From: Galeruca laticollis
Lineage: Eukaryota > Arthropoda > Insecta > Coleoptera > Chrysomelidae
Assembly (NCBI GenBank): GCA_963921935.1
Contig: OY998182.1
Span: 36,362,028-36,426,027 of the forward strand
Direction of reading: 5' to 3'
DNA: 64,000 bases
The position numbers were made by a program, and so were the translations under genes. The notes under the pieces are model-generated. The model was not told the origin of the DNA. It made no database searches and saw only the letters and a list, made by a program, of their open reading frames with translations. Every line of letters begins with the position of its first letter. Positions within the stretch are counted from its first letter, which is position 1. Below, piece after piece: positions 10,474-21,240 of the stretch.

Positions 10474-11366
10474 TTAGCTTGTTTTATGGGTAGTGAACGA
10501 CAATTAGATGTATTTTTCAACCACATTAATAATTTACACCCAAAAATTAGAAACTGAAGAAAATAGCTCAATCAATTTTCTTGATTTGAAAATTCAAAGA
10601 GTTAATAATGTACTTGATTATTCAATTTACCGAAAACCAGCACAAACTGATGTGACAATTCCATATTGTTCCAATCACCCCATGTCACATAAACTAGCGG
10701 CATATAATTCAATGATACATAGAGCTTTTTCAGTTCCTATGAACAAATGTAATTTTGATAGGGATAAATACAATTAGACAAATAGCAACATCCAACGGTT
10801 ATCCATTACATATGATAAATAAGCTAATTAATAAAAAAGAGGAAAACGTGGCATTACAACTAATATTTCCTAAACAAACTAATGAAATAAAAACTTATAA
10901 AACCATCACATATGCAGGAAATATTTCAAAGATAATATCTTTAGCAACGAATACAACAATTTCTTTTAAAACAGAAAGTAACGTTAGTGCAAAATTGTTA
11001 AATGTAAAAACAAAAATACCACCATTAAAGAAATCAGGTATATATAAACTCAAATGTCCAGAATGTAATGCTGTCTATTTGGGTCAGACCCTTAGGAATT
11101 TTGAAATACGAAACAGTGAGCACTTACGAGCATACAGATTAAAACAACCAGATAAATCCCACTACGCAAAACATCTACTTGACACCAATCATTCATTGAC
11201 ACCTAGCACAGAACTAGAAGTGCTGCATATTTGTGAAAAGAAACAAGAACTGGATTTCCTTGAAGAACTGGAAATTAGAAGACATTTAAGAAACCCACAA
11301 TATGAAGTTGTCAATGAGCAGATAAATCTAGGGAGTTCTCCACTAATAAACTGTCTTCTTAAGTGA
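10474..11366 (+). pseudogene. Penelope-like RT thumb and GIY-YIG endonuclease
   Basis: After the mariner, the RT continues with ILACFMGSERQLDVFFNHIN and the PLE thumb (NFLDLKIQRVN, SIYRKPAQTD, CSNHPMSHKLAAYNSMIHR). A frameshift near 10775 follows. The GIY-YIG nuclease begins at SGIYKLKC with the second element AVYLGQTLRNF, then conserved EHLRAYR and an acidic helix (ELDFLEELEI). The stop is at 11364-11366. The nuclease would nick the target DNA for reverse transcription. Confidence 0.9.
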
Positions 11367-11604
11367 TAATTGTAAAGATCAGCAGATATAGTTTTCCTGG
11401 TTTTCTATATCATTGCAGTTATACTGATCTTAATTGGAAAAATGATATCCAGGATATCACCATAGGGCTAATAATATCTAAGCTTCAATATTTGTAATAT
11501 CACATCTTCTTCTTTTTTCTATTAACATATATTAAGCCAATCACAAGTTAGGTTACTTCTTGGTCTAGCCAAAAATAACTACTAAACATCAGGTAGGCAT
11601 AAAA

Positions 11605-11740
11605 TTGAATGTAACTTCTGTCATTCTGACGATGATATTGATTTATCGAAACAATTGTCAGTTTTTTAGAATTTTCAATAACTTTTATTATATTGTGGAA
11701 TTAACTAGAGACCGTGAGTTTCATTTGAAAACACTAATCA
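11605..11740 (+). repeat. Penelope 3' repeat containing a hammerhead-like motif
   Basis: This stretch is nearly identical to the right arm of the 51208-51415 hairpin. It contains CTGACGATGATA, a loop, TATCGAAAC and then AATTGTC. PLE terminal repeats are known to carry hammerhead ribozymes, and this matches the conserved core apart from one extra U before stem II. The ribozyme reading is inference. Confidence 0.45.
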
Positions 11741-11799
11741 TCTTATATATTTTTGTAAACATTTCAAAATTTGTCAGTATCTTCTAGAATACAAGAAAT

Positions 11800-12357
11800 A
11801 CGGAAGCTAAAGGCTTGTACAAACTGTTTACGACTAGGACACTCCAGTCGAGATTGTAAATCAGGTACATGCCGTATCTGTAAATAAGCACAATTCTTTA
11901 TTGCAATTAGGCAAATAAAACTTTCAAGATGAATGATCAAGTAAATACAAATATTCCTTCATCGAGTAATGACTCCATTGAGGATCGCCAACAGGCAATT
12001 CGTTCAAACACAGTGTATACTCGAAACGAAACAACGGAAAATTCCGGCACAGCTAATCTAAATACTTCTATAATTTCTTGCTCACAAAATATGAATAGCG
12101 CTACGAGTACTCAAGGTTATGACAATACATTCGTGATCCTATCAACGGCTCTTGTTAAAATTTTCGATAAAGAGAACAAACCTATTGTTTGTAGAGCTTT
12201 GTTGGATGGAGGTTCTCAATCAAATTTCATAACTAGCAATTTATTTAAACGACTAGATATCAAATCATTCAAGGTCAATACACATGTCATAGGTATTAGT
12301 GGACAATCATTCGACATTGCCCTGCTGACAAAGGCTAAAATCAAATCTCGTTCGTAA
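11800..12357 (+). pseudogene. BEL/Pao gag zinc knuckle and protease region
   Basis: The zinc knuckle reads CTNCLRLGHSSRDC followed by CRICK and a stop. A new frame from 11929 runs through a Ser/Thr/Asn-rich linker to the retropepsin motif ALLDGGSQSNFI (active-site Asp in LLDGGS). The frame then ends in the palindrome, so RT is missing. Known role: Gag packaging and processing of the polyprotein. Confidence 0.8.
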
Positions 12358-12831
12358 AATGATGTTTCGAGGGTATCATCATGGGATGTTTCTCTAAAAA
12401 CGGATCTAGAGATATCCATTTACTGTTTCGAGGTATTGAGTTTGACCTCTTCAGAGAATTGATTTATTGTGAAAAGGCTTCGCGTTGAACAGTCTTAACG
12501 ATCGTGTGAATCGAGTCGTCTAATTCGCTCAGCAAAAGATTACCAGTTATTCTCAACTCCTTTGACCTTTGAAGACAATTCAGTTTGAACCTAAGTAGAT
12601 AAGCAACTACATGAATAAGTTTGTTGCTTATCTACTTAGGTTCAAACTGAATTGTCTTCAAAGATCAAAGGAGTTGAGAATTACTGGTAATCTTTTGCTG
12701 AGCGAATTAGACGACTCGATTCACACGATCGTTAAGATTGTTCAACGCGAAGCCTTTTCACAAGAAATCAATTCTCTAGATCCGTTTTTAGATAAACATC
12801 CCATGATATTACCCTCGAAACATCATTTTAC
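12354..12831. repeat. Inverted duplication inside the BEL/Pao element
   Basis: The left arm (12354-12607) is the reverse complement of the right arm (12623-12831), apart from about 45 extra bases in the left arm near 12420-12460. The spacer is about 15 bp. The right arm is in the integrase frame and the left arm is the added antisense copy. Confidence 0.85.
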
Positions 12832-13501
12832 AAACATTCTCGTTCGTCATGAACATTTTAAAAATTTGCATGCGGGCCCTCAAACACTACTGTCTATAAT
12901 CCGTCAAAGATTTTGGCTACTAAGTGATCGACGCATAATAAGGGGTTTGTTAAGAAAGTGTATTGCATGTTTCCGCGCAACTCCATCTATTACTCATCAA
13001 AAAATGGGCGATTTACCTCCCGCTCGAGTAAGACCTACTAAACCATTCGCTACATGTGGAGTTGACTATGCCGGACCGTATCTCATAAAAAATAGTTACT
13101 TAAGAAATACAAAATCACTCAAGATATATTTATGTATATTTGTTTGTTTTGCGTCGAAGGCGGTGCACCTCGAATTGGTGAGCGATTTAACTACCGACGG
13201 ATTTTTAAATACATTGAAAAGATTCGTCTCCAGACGGGGTCTCTGTAGTAATATTTACTCTGATAATGCTACTAATTTTGTAGGTGCAAAAAATGTGCTT
13301 GATCATGTCAATAACACTAAATTTCAAACATTTCTCGCAGAAAATAAAATTGTTTGGCAATTTATTCCCCTCCGATCGCCTCATGTCGGTGGTCTGTGGG
13401 AGTCGGCGGTTAGACTCACAAAATTTCAGCTGATGAAGCTAAACGCACTCTTACCAAACGATACAAACAGATGCAGCTTCTGTTTCAACAGTTTTGGGTA
13501 A
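12623..13501 (+). pseudogene. BEL/Pao integrase
   Basis: An HHCC zinc-binding region (LVRHEHFKNLHAG, then CIACFRATP) is followed by the catalytic core: CGVDYAGPYLIKN (first Asp), YSDNATNFVGA (second Asp) and PHVGGLWESAVRLTK (Glu in WES). All three catalytic residues are visible. The frame is open over roughly 290 residues but the upstream polyprotein is destroyed. It would insert the cDNA into chromosomal DNA. Confidence 0.9.
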
Positions 13502-13758
13502 ACTGGTCACGAGATTATTTACACACGTTACAACAAAGACATAAGTGGCAGCATCCGACTGATATTTTCAAGATTGGACAGTTGGTGTTTTTAAAAGAGG
13601 ATAACCTACCCCCACTTCAATGGAAGATTGGTAGAATCAGTGAAGTTCACCCGGGACAAGATGAAGAAATTCGGGTAGTGACAGTAAAAACTGGTACAAA
13701 GTATTTAAAACGATCAGTGTCCAGACTAAGTGTATTAAATATTGAAAACGAACTGTAA
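13471..13758 (+). pseudogene. BEL/Pao C-terminal integrase-associated domain (DUF5641 type)
   Basis: Reads WVNWSRDYLHTLQQRHKW, then VFLKEDNLPPLQWKIGRI, then a basic C-terminus and TAA near 13758. This is the small chromo-like domain that ends BEL/Pao polyproteins. About 100 residues that normally join it to the integrase core are deleted. Confidence 0.85.
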
Positions 13759-13769
13759 TAAGTTAATCA

Positions 13770-13891
13770 TGTTTGAAAGGTATGACCTTTCAAGGCCGGC
13801 AACTATGTGGAATCTCATTATTATTTCTATTATTTTTAATTATTATATTATTAACTATTAGGAATGTTTTATTTTCTTCATTTACATCGGT

Positions 13892-13976
<85 letters not shown>

Positions 13977-14095
13977 AAAATACAACAAGCAACATTTGTA
14001 TCTGACGTCTGTCATCATATGTCATATTGATTTTTAAGTGTCACTGCAAGAAGATCGAAATAAAACTAGTTAAAACTAAACGCATAATAGTTTCA
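13770..14095 (+). repeat. Candidate 3' LTR of the BEL/Pao element
   Basis: A segment starting TGTTTGAAAGG and ending TTTCA follows directly after the polyprotein. It contains a long (TA)n run. There is no second LTR in the window for comparison, so the limits come from TG...CA alone. Confidence 0.45.
13894..13974. repeat. (TA)n microsatellite
   Basis: About 80 bp of uninterrupted AT dinucleotides within the candidate LTR. Confidence 0.95.
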
Positions 14096-14096
14096 A

Positions 14097-15647
14097 TTAA
14101 ATACTATAAAACAGAACCAGCATTATTCGAGTGAATAGTTTATCAAAGGCGATAAACATCACGAGATTTGACACTATCCTTGGTCCAACCATTCTGTTGT
14201 TACACCTAATGAAAACTTGCCTGTTAACAAACAAATTTACTAAGGCGTATGCGCATCTACTAGGCACGCCTAGATTAGAAAGTTTACTATAAAGTAAGTT
14301 TAAAGTAACGTTATCATATGCACCAGATATATCCATGAACAGGGCTGCAATGTAGTTATTTTGAGAGAAAGTTATCTGTATATCCGTGGTTAAGTGTGAA
14401 ATGCAGTCAATGGTGCCTTTGCCTCTACGAAATCCACATTGCAGCTCTGGGAGAATTCTCGAATTTTCCAACCACCATTCTAGACGATTCTTCATAATCC
14501 TTTCGAAGGTTTTTAAAACACATGATGTTAGGGATATGGGTCTCAAGGCACTCGGATCATTAGTTTTAGGGATAGGGATTATCAAACATTGTTTTAGGGA
14601 CTCACAGTTATCTCCTTTTATTAAAATGTTGTTAAAGATCCTGCAAAGAAAATCCATAGCAACTCCAGGCAAGTGGGCCAACATAAGATAATTGATTCCA
14701 CTCATGCCAGGAGCAGATTTTTTAGAAGCGTTAATATTGGCTACAATTTCCATGACAGTGATGGGGGATAGCAAGAAGTGAGGTTCATTGTCTATAAGCA
14801 GGTTGACTAATATCAGGAGTTACATAATTAGGAGCTATTTTATCGAACAAATCTAACACCGTTACATCATAGACATACGTGTTTTTATTTTGTTGAGTTT
14901 TATTGATTCTTTTCCAAATATTTGTAGGGTTTGTCTGTCTGTTCAAGTTTGAACAAAATTCTGCCCAGTTATTCTTTGTTTTTTTTTGTAAATGTTTGTT
15001 TACAGATGGCATTTGTTCTTTGATATTCAATAAAGTTGGAAAGGGTCATATTGGTTCTATAATTTTTACAAGCATCTCTTCTAGAATTAGATAATAGAAA
15101 GCATTTGTCATCCCACCAAGAGGGGATTTGAGGGTTTTTGGTATAAAACGATTGTAAGATTTTGCAGGCTTTGTTGGCTGCAAGGGTGATTTGATCATTA
15201 AAAAATTGCACATTTAGTTAGTGTCGCTAAAATTTGGTAAAATGGAGAATGACTTTTCAATTTCCAGTTTAAATAGGGGCCAATTGGCCTGTTTCATAGA
15301 TCATTTACAGAGTGGTGTAATGAGAGTGTCACCTATTTGAAAATCATTCAATTTAATCCTTATTAAAAAGTGGGGTCCGAGCCATATGTATCTGGGGATA
15401 CTGCCCAGCTAAATGCAGAACATTGTTTAGAAGATAAAATTGTGACATCTACAGCAGACTTGGATTGCCCGGGGCGGGTAACTCTGGTAGCCGAACCATC
15501 GTTTACAATAGAGAGGTTAGTAAAATAGTCTAAGGCATCTACTAGAATCAATCCATCTTTTGAGCAAACAGGGGATCCCCACATACAGTGATGGGCATTA
15601 AAGTCCCCACCTATTATACAATAATGTTTGATCTGGTTAAAAATATG
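14097..15647 (-). pseudogene. Non-LTR ORF2: C-terminal endonuclease part and RT
   Basis: Reading from 15647 downward: YCIIGGDFNAHHCMWGSPV (APE-type endonuclease), a linker (WAEFCSNLNRQTNPTNIWKR), then RT blocks KKSAPGMSGINYLML, IIPIPKTNDPSALRPISLTS, CGFRRGKGTIDCISHLT and ALFMDISGAYDNVTLNLL (first catalytic Asp). The sequence departs after NNRMVGPRIVS, just before the LPQGSVLSP motif. Several stops and frameshifts lie near 14780, 15210 and 15360. Confidence 0.85.
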
Positions 15648-15649
15648 TA

Positions 15650-15686
15650 CAGTTGCGGCCAATAAAATGTGGGACAACTCTTGTAG
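15650..15686 (+). repeat. Left TIR of the 11-kb element
   Basis: CAGTTGCGGCC start with TA to its left. The inverted partner is 26682-26718. Confidence 0.8.
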
Positions 15687-15789
15687 TAGAGTTTTGTCAA
15701 ATTCTAGCTGCTTGAATTTGTCTTTTGAATATGTCATATTGCAGCATTCATGATTTGACATCTGCCAGATTGTTGAAATTTTAAGTATA

Positions 15790-15900
15790 TAATTATCAAT
15801 GAAGTTTTGTAAAAATGCGTCATGTAAAATAAGATCTTTAAGTAGTTAAATATATTAATTTAGTCTAACTTGTAAATATTTATTTTTCAACCCATTTCCG
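15790..15900 (+). repeat. Left copy of the repeat bounding the satellite cargo
   Basis: 15819-15891 (CATGTAAAATAAGATCTTTA onward, ending TTTTTCAAC) resembles 24922-24996 just upstream of the transposase, in the same orientation. 15792-15818 also matches 26498-26525 directly and 24893-24913 in inverted form. These are subterminal sequences of the Tc1 element. Confidence 0.6.
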
Positions 15901-16139
15901 TATGGTTTCCCGCCGTTATAGCGATATTCCCGCTCAATTACTTCAACTTCCAATTATTATATGGACTCTACGAATTCCTAATGGATTTTTATTATTTATG
16001 AATATTACAAATGCTATATTTTAACTGCTTGTTATTTTGTAGCTCGGCATTATCTGGTGTTCTCGTCGGATCAGCCTCGAGTTATAATCGATGACATATC
16101 TATTCATAGTGAATGTGATATTTTCGAGTTGTCTATTCA

Positions 16140-17395
16140 TTTTATTTTAAAAGTAATTTCTATTCGAATTCTCAGTTATTTTATGAGTATGAATTTGAAG
16201 TTAAAAACTAGTATTGTTGCTCCCGTCTACTGTTTATATATTTGACAAACCCCATTTAAAAAACAATAATCAGATCTTCTTCATAATAGTGTTTAATCAT
16301 AGACAAAGTATTTTACACGATTTGTATATGCATCTATTTTAGCAAGTAATTTCTATTCGAATGCATATTTATTACGAATATGAATTTGAAGTAAAAAACA
16401 ATTATTGCTTTCCTCATTTACTGTTTATATATAACAAACGTCTATTTGAAAAACAGTAATCAGGTCTTCTTCGCAAAAGTATTTAATCATAGACAAAGCA
16501 TAATACACAATTTGTAGATGCACCTACTTTAGCAAGTTATTTCTATTCGAATGCATATTTATTACGAATATGGATTTGAAGTTAAAAACTATTATAGCTG
16601 TCTTCAACTACTGTTTGTATATGACAAACGCCTATTTAAAAAACGACAATCAGGTCTTCCTCACAAAATTATTCCAGTGTTTAATCTAATCATAGAGAAA
16701 GTATTACACTCGGTTCGTTTACAGTGTTCAATCACAGATAAAGTGTTATAAATTATTTGTCTATAAATCAATTTTGACAAGTAATTTCTATTCGAATGCG
16801 TAATTATTACGAGTATGGATTTGAAGTTAAAAACTATTATTGCTGTCCTCATTTACTGTTTATATATGACAAACGCCTATAAAAAAACATTAATTAGGTC
16901 TTCTTCTCAAAAGTATTTAATCATAGACAAAGTATTACACACCGTTCGTTTACTGTGTATTATCACAGATAAAGTGTTATACATTATTTGTCTATGAATC
17001 AATTTTTACAAGTAATTTCTATTCGAATGCGTAATTATTACGAGTGTGGATTTGAAGTTAAAAACTATTATTGCTGTCCTCATTTACTGTTTATATATGA
17101 CAAACGCCTATTTAAAAAACAGTAATCAGGTCTTCTTCTCAAAAGTATTTAATCATAGACAAAGTATTATACACGATTTGTATATGCACCTACTTTAGCA
17201 AGTAATTTCTGTTGGAATGCATATTTATTACGAATATGGATTTGAAGTTAAAACTATCATAGCTGTATTCATTTACTGTTTGTATATGACAAACGCCTAT
17301 TTAAAAAACTACAATCATGTCTTCTTCTTGAAAGTATTTAATCATAGACAAAGAATTATACACGATTTGTATATGCACCTACTTTAGCAAGTAAA
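16140..17395. repeat. Tandem array with units of about 190 and 231-245 bp
   Basis: The landmark TATTCGAAT (degenerate in the last copy) recurs at about 16161, 16354, 16544, 16789, 17020 and 17210, giving spacings of 193, 190, 245, 231 and 190. The longer units carry an extra block with TTCGTTTAC and CACAGATAAAGTGTTAT. Shared core phrases are GATTTGAAGTTAAAAACTA and CATAGACAAAGTATTA. No coding meaning. Confidence 0.85.
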
Positions 17396-17900
17396 TAAAA
17401 CAACAATTAGGCTTTTCTCTCAAAAGCTTATGATCATACTGTTTATATAATACAAATTGTTATTAAAAAACATCTATTAGGCCTTTCTCACAAAAGTTTA
17501 TGATCATACTGTTTATATAATACAAATTGTTATTAAAAAACAACGATTAGGTCTTTCTCACAAAAGCTTATGATCATACTGTTTATATAATACAAATTGT
17601 TATTAAAAAACATCTATTAGGCCTTTCTCACAAAAGTTTATGATCATACTGTTTATATAATACAAATTGTTATTAAAAAACAACGATTAGGTCTTTCTCG
17701 CAAAAGCTTATGATCATACTGTTTATATAATACAAATTGTTATTAAAAAACAACGATTAGGCCTTTCTCACAAAAGCTTATGATCATACTGTTTATATAA
17801 TACAAATTGTTATTAAAAAACAACGATTAGGCCTTTCTCACAAAAGCTTATGATCATACTGTTTATATAATACAAATTGTTATTAAAAAACAACGATTAT
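17395..17900. repeat. 70-bp tandem repeat array, about seven copies
   Basis: TGATCATACTGTTTATATAA recurs every 70 bp at 17431, 17501, 17571, 17641, 17711, 17781 and 17851. Neighbouring copies are nearly identical, which implies recent expansion or homogenisation. It continues straight from the 190/235-bp array. Confidence 0.9.
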
Positions 17901-18254
17901 GACTAAAGTATAATATAGGAATATATAAATAAAACCAGTGTTATCATAAATAAATTTTATTATTGATTGTAATATATTTCTGCAAGTTCCTTATTAGACT
18001 GGAAATCGTCCTTGTACCATTACTATTGGTGAATATTAATACTTTTTCATGTTGAATTTGGTATTGTAGGTTATGAAGTATGTTTATACGAATTCATATT
18101 ACTGATGTCCAGTCAATATTCTTTTTTAATTCGTCCATATAAACCCTGTAAATGAGTATTGTGATTAAAATTAAATTTAAAATGTTTTCATCCACACTTA
18201 AATCAACCTATTCAATCTGTATTTATTTCTAATCCTATTAAAATGGTCGAGTTG
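17900..18254. other. Unassigned AT-rich spacer between arrays
   Basis: No gene or repeat was recognised here. Confidence 0.4.
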
Positions 18255-21240
18255 TCCCCATTATGAACCTCCTAATATACGAATGTATTAAAATTTTGTT
18301 ATATTTTAGAAAAATGTCATTAACGAATGTATATTCTACTTATCCACGTTTATATCAATGCATTCAATCCATTTTAATCCCTATACCTACCATAATGGGC
18401 CCCATTTATGTTTCTCGTGTATACCTACGATTTAAAATTTTGGTATATTTGAGAAAAATGTCATTTATGAATCTATATTCTACTTATCCACGTTAATATC
18501 AATGCATTCAATCCATTTTAAGCCCTACACCTACCATAATGGACATATTGGGCCCCAATTATGTACCCCCGAATATATGAATGTATTCAAATTTTGTTAT
18601 TTTTGAGAAAAATGGCATTTATGAATCTATATTCTACTTATCCACGTTAATATCAATGCATTCAATCCATTTTAAGCCCTACACCTACCATAATGGACAT
18701 ATTGGGCCCCAATTATGTACCCCCGAATATACGAATGTATTCAAATTTTGGTATTTTTGAGAAAAATGGCATTTATGAATGTATATTCTACTTATCCACG
18801 TTTATATCAATGCATTCAATCCATTTTAAGCCCTATACCTACCATAATGGGCTCCATTTATGTTTCTCGTGTATACCTACGATTTAAAATTTTGGTATTT
18901 TTGAGAAAAATGGCATTTATGAATGTATATTCTACTTATCCACGTTTATATCAATGCATTCAATCCATTTTAAGGCCTATACCTACCATAATGGACATAT
19001 TGGGCCCCAATTATGTATCCCCGAATATACGAATGTATTCAAATTTTGTTATTTTTGAGAAAAATGGCATTTATGAATGTATATTCTACTTATCCACGTT
19101 AATATCAATGCATTCAATCCATTTTAAGCCCTACACCTACCATAATGGACATATTGGGCCCCAATTATGTACCCCCGAATATATGAATGTATTCAAATTT
19201 TGGTATTTTTGAGAAAAATGGCATTAATGAATGTATATTCTACTTATCCACGTTAATATCAATGCATTCAATCCATTTTAAGCCCTATACCTACCATAAT
19301 GGGCCCCATTTATGTTTCTCGTGTATTCCTACTATTTAAAATTTTGGTATTTTTGAGAAAAATGGCATTTATGAATGTATATTCTACTTATCCACGTTTA
19401 TATCAATGCATTCAATCCATTTTAAGCCCTATACCTACCATAATGGGCCCCATTTATGTTTCTCGTGTATACCTACGATTTAAAATTTTGGTATTTTTGA
19501 GAAAAATGGCATTTATGAATGTCTATTCTACTTATCCACGTTAATATCAATGCATACAATCCATTTTAAGTCCTATACCTACCATAATGGGCCCCATTTA
19601 TGTTTCTCGTGTATACCTACTATTTAAAATTTTGGTATTTTTGAGAAAAATGGCATTTATGAATGTATATTCTACTTATCCACGTTAATATCAATGCATA
19701 CAATCCATTTTAAGCCCTACACCTACCATAATGGACATATTGGGCCCCAATTATGTACCCCCGAATATACGAATGTATTCAAATTTTGTTATTTTTGAGA
19801 AAAATGGAATTAACGAATGTATATTCTACTTATCCACGTCTATATCAATGCATTAAATCCATTGTAAGCCCTATACCTACCATAATGGGCCCCATTTATG
19901 TTTCTCGTGTATACCTACGATTTAAAATTTTGTTATTTTTGAGAAAAATGGCATTTATGAATGTATATTCTACTTATCCACGTTAATATCAATGCATTCA
20001 ATCCATTTTAAGCCCTATACCTACCATAATGGGCCCCATTTATGTTTCTCGTGTATACCTACGATTTAAAATTTTGTTATTTTTGAGAAAAATGGCATTT
20101 ATGAATGTATATTCTACTTATCCACGTTAATATCAATGCATTCAATCCATTTTAAGCCCTATACCTACCATAATGGGCCCCATTTATGTTTCTCGTGTAT
20201 ACCTACGATTTAAAATTTTGGTATTTTTGAGAAAAATGGCATTTATGAATGTATATTCTACTTATCCACGTTAATATCAATGCATACAATCCATTTTAAG
20301 CCCTACACCTACCATAATGGACATATTGGTCCCCAATTATGTACCCCCGAATATACGAATGTATTCAAATTTTGTTATTTTTGAGAAAAATGGCATTTAT
20401 GAATGTATATTCTACTTATCCACGTTAATATCAATGCATTCAATCCATTTTAAGCCCTATACCTACCATAATGGGCCCCATTTATGTTTCTCGTGTATAC
20501 CTACGATTTAAAATTTTGTTATTTTTGAGAAAAATGGCATTTATGAATGTATATTCTACTTATCCACGTTAATATCAATGCATACAATCCATTTTAAGCC
20601 CTACACCTACCATAATGGACATATTGGTCCCCAATTATGTACCCTCGAATATACGAATGTATTCAAATTTTGTTATTTTTGAGAAAAATGGCATTTGTGA
20701 ATGTATATTCTACTTATCCACGTTAATATCAATGCATTCAATCCATTTTAAGTCCTATACCTACCATAATGGGCCCCATTTATGTTTCTCGTGTATACCT
20801 ACGATTTAAAATTTTGTTATTTTTGAGAAAAATGGCATTTACGAATGTATATTCTACTTATCCACGTTAATATCAATGCATACAATCCATTTTAAGCCCT
20901 ACACCTACCATAATGGACATATTGGTCCCCAATTATGTACCCCCGAATATACGAATGTATTCAAATTTTGTTATTTTTGAGAAAAATGGCATTTGTGAAT
21001 GTATATTCTACTTATCCACGTTAATATCAATGCATTCAATCCATTTTAAGTCCTATACCTACCATAATGGGCCCCATTTATGTTTCTCGTGTATACCTAC
21101 GATTTAAAATTTTGGTATTTTTGAGAAAAATGGCATTTATGAATGTATATTCTACTTATCCACGTTTATATCAATGCATTCAATCCATTTTAAGCTCTAC
21201 ATCTACCATAATGGACATATTGGGCCCCATTATTTACTAT
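18255..21240. repeat. Satellite array of two interspersed monomers (about 145 and 155 bp)
   Basis: About 20 monomers share a common half (AATGTATATTCTACTTATCC to CATTTTAAGCCCTA) and differ in the other half. Type A has GGGCCCCATTTATGTTTCTC and type B has GGACATATTGGGCCCCAATT. The approximate order is A B B A B B A A A B A A A B A B A B A B. At 20317, 20615 and 20913 the A-B dimer repeats every 298 bp, the start of a higher-order repeat. Open frames across this array are by-products of repetition. Confidence 0.9.

Larger units (their letters stand above)
7311..11790 (+). mobile_element. Penelope-like retroelement, nested insertions inside
   Basis: It carries a PLE reverse transcriptase, an ending in RNVDDI, and a C-terminal GIY-YIG endonuclease. 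The coding region is split by an element at about 8226-9020 and a mariner at 9201-10471. The 3' part (11605-11735) is the same sequence that forms the hairpin at 51208-51415. Boundaries are approximate, because PLE termini are irregular and truncated. Confidence 0.85.
11800..14095 (+). mobile_element. BEL/Pao LTR retrotransposon, internally deleted
   Basis: In order: the gag zinc knuckle (11800-11875), aspartic protease (11929-12357), a palindrome (12354-12831), integrase (to about 13501), the C-terminal DUF5641-type domain (to 13758) and a candidate 3' LTR. RT and RNase H are absent, and no 5' LTR was found, so the copy is non-functional. Confidence 0.8.

Noticed and set aside
13773..14030. 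Open frame with a long Ile-Tyr run
   Set aside because: It is the translation of a (TA)n microsatellite inside the LTR.
15363..15761. Continuous minus-strand frame extending beyond the endonuclease
   Set aside because: The part above 15649 is the left TIR and interior of the 11-kb element; the true gene resumes at 26721.
17395..17900. Regularly spaced repeats that could suggest a CRISPR array
   Set aside because: The 70-bp units are contiguous with no unique spacers, and the context is a eukaryotic genome.
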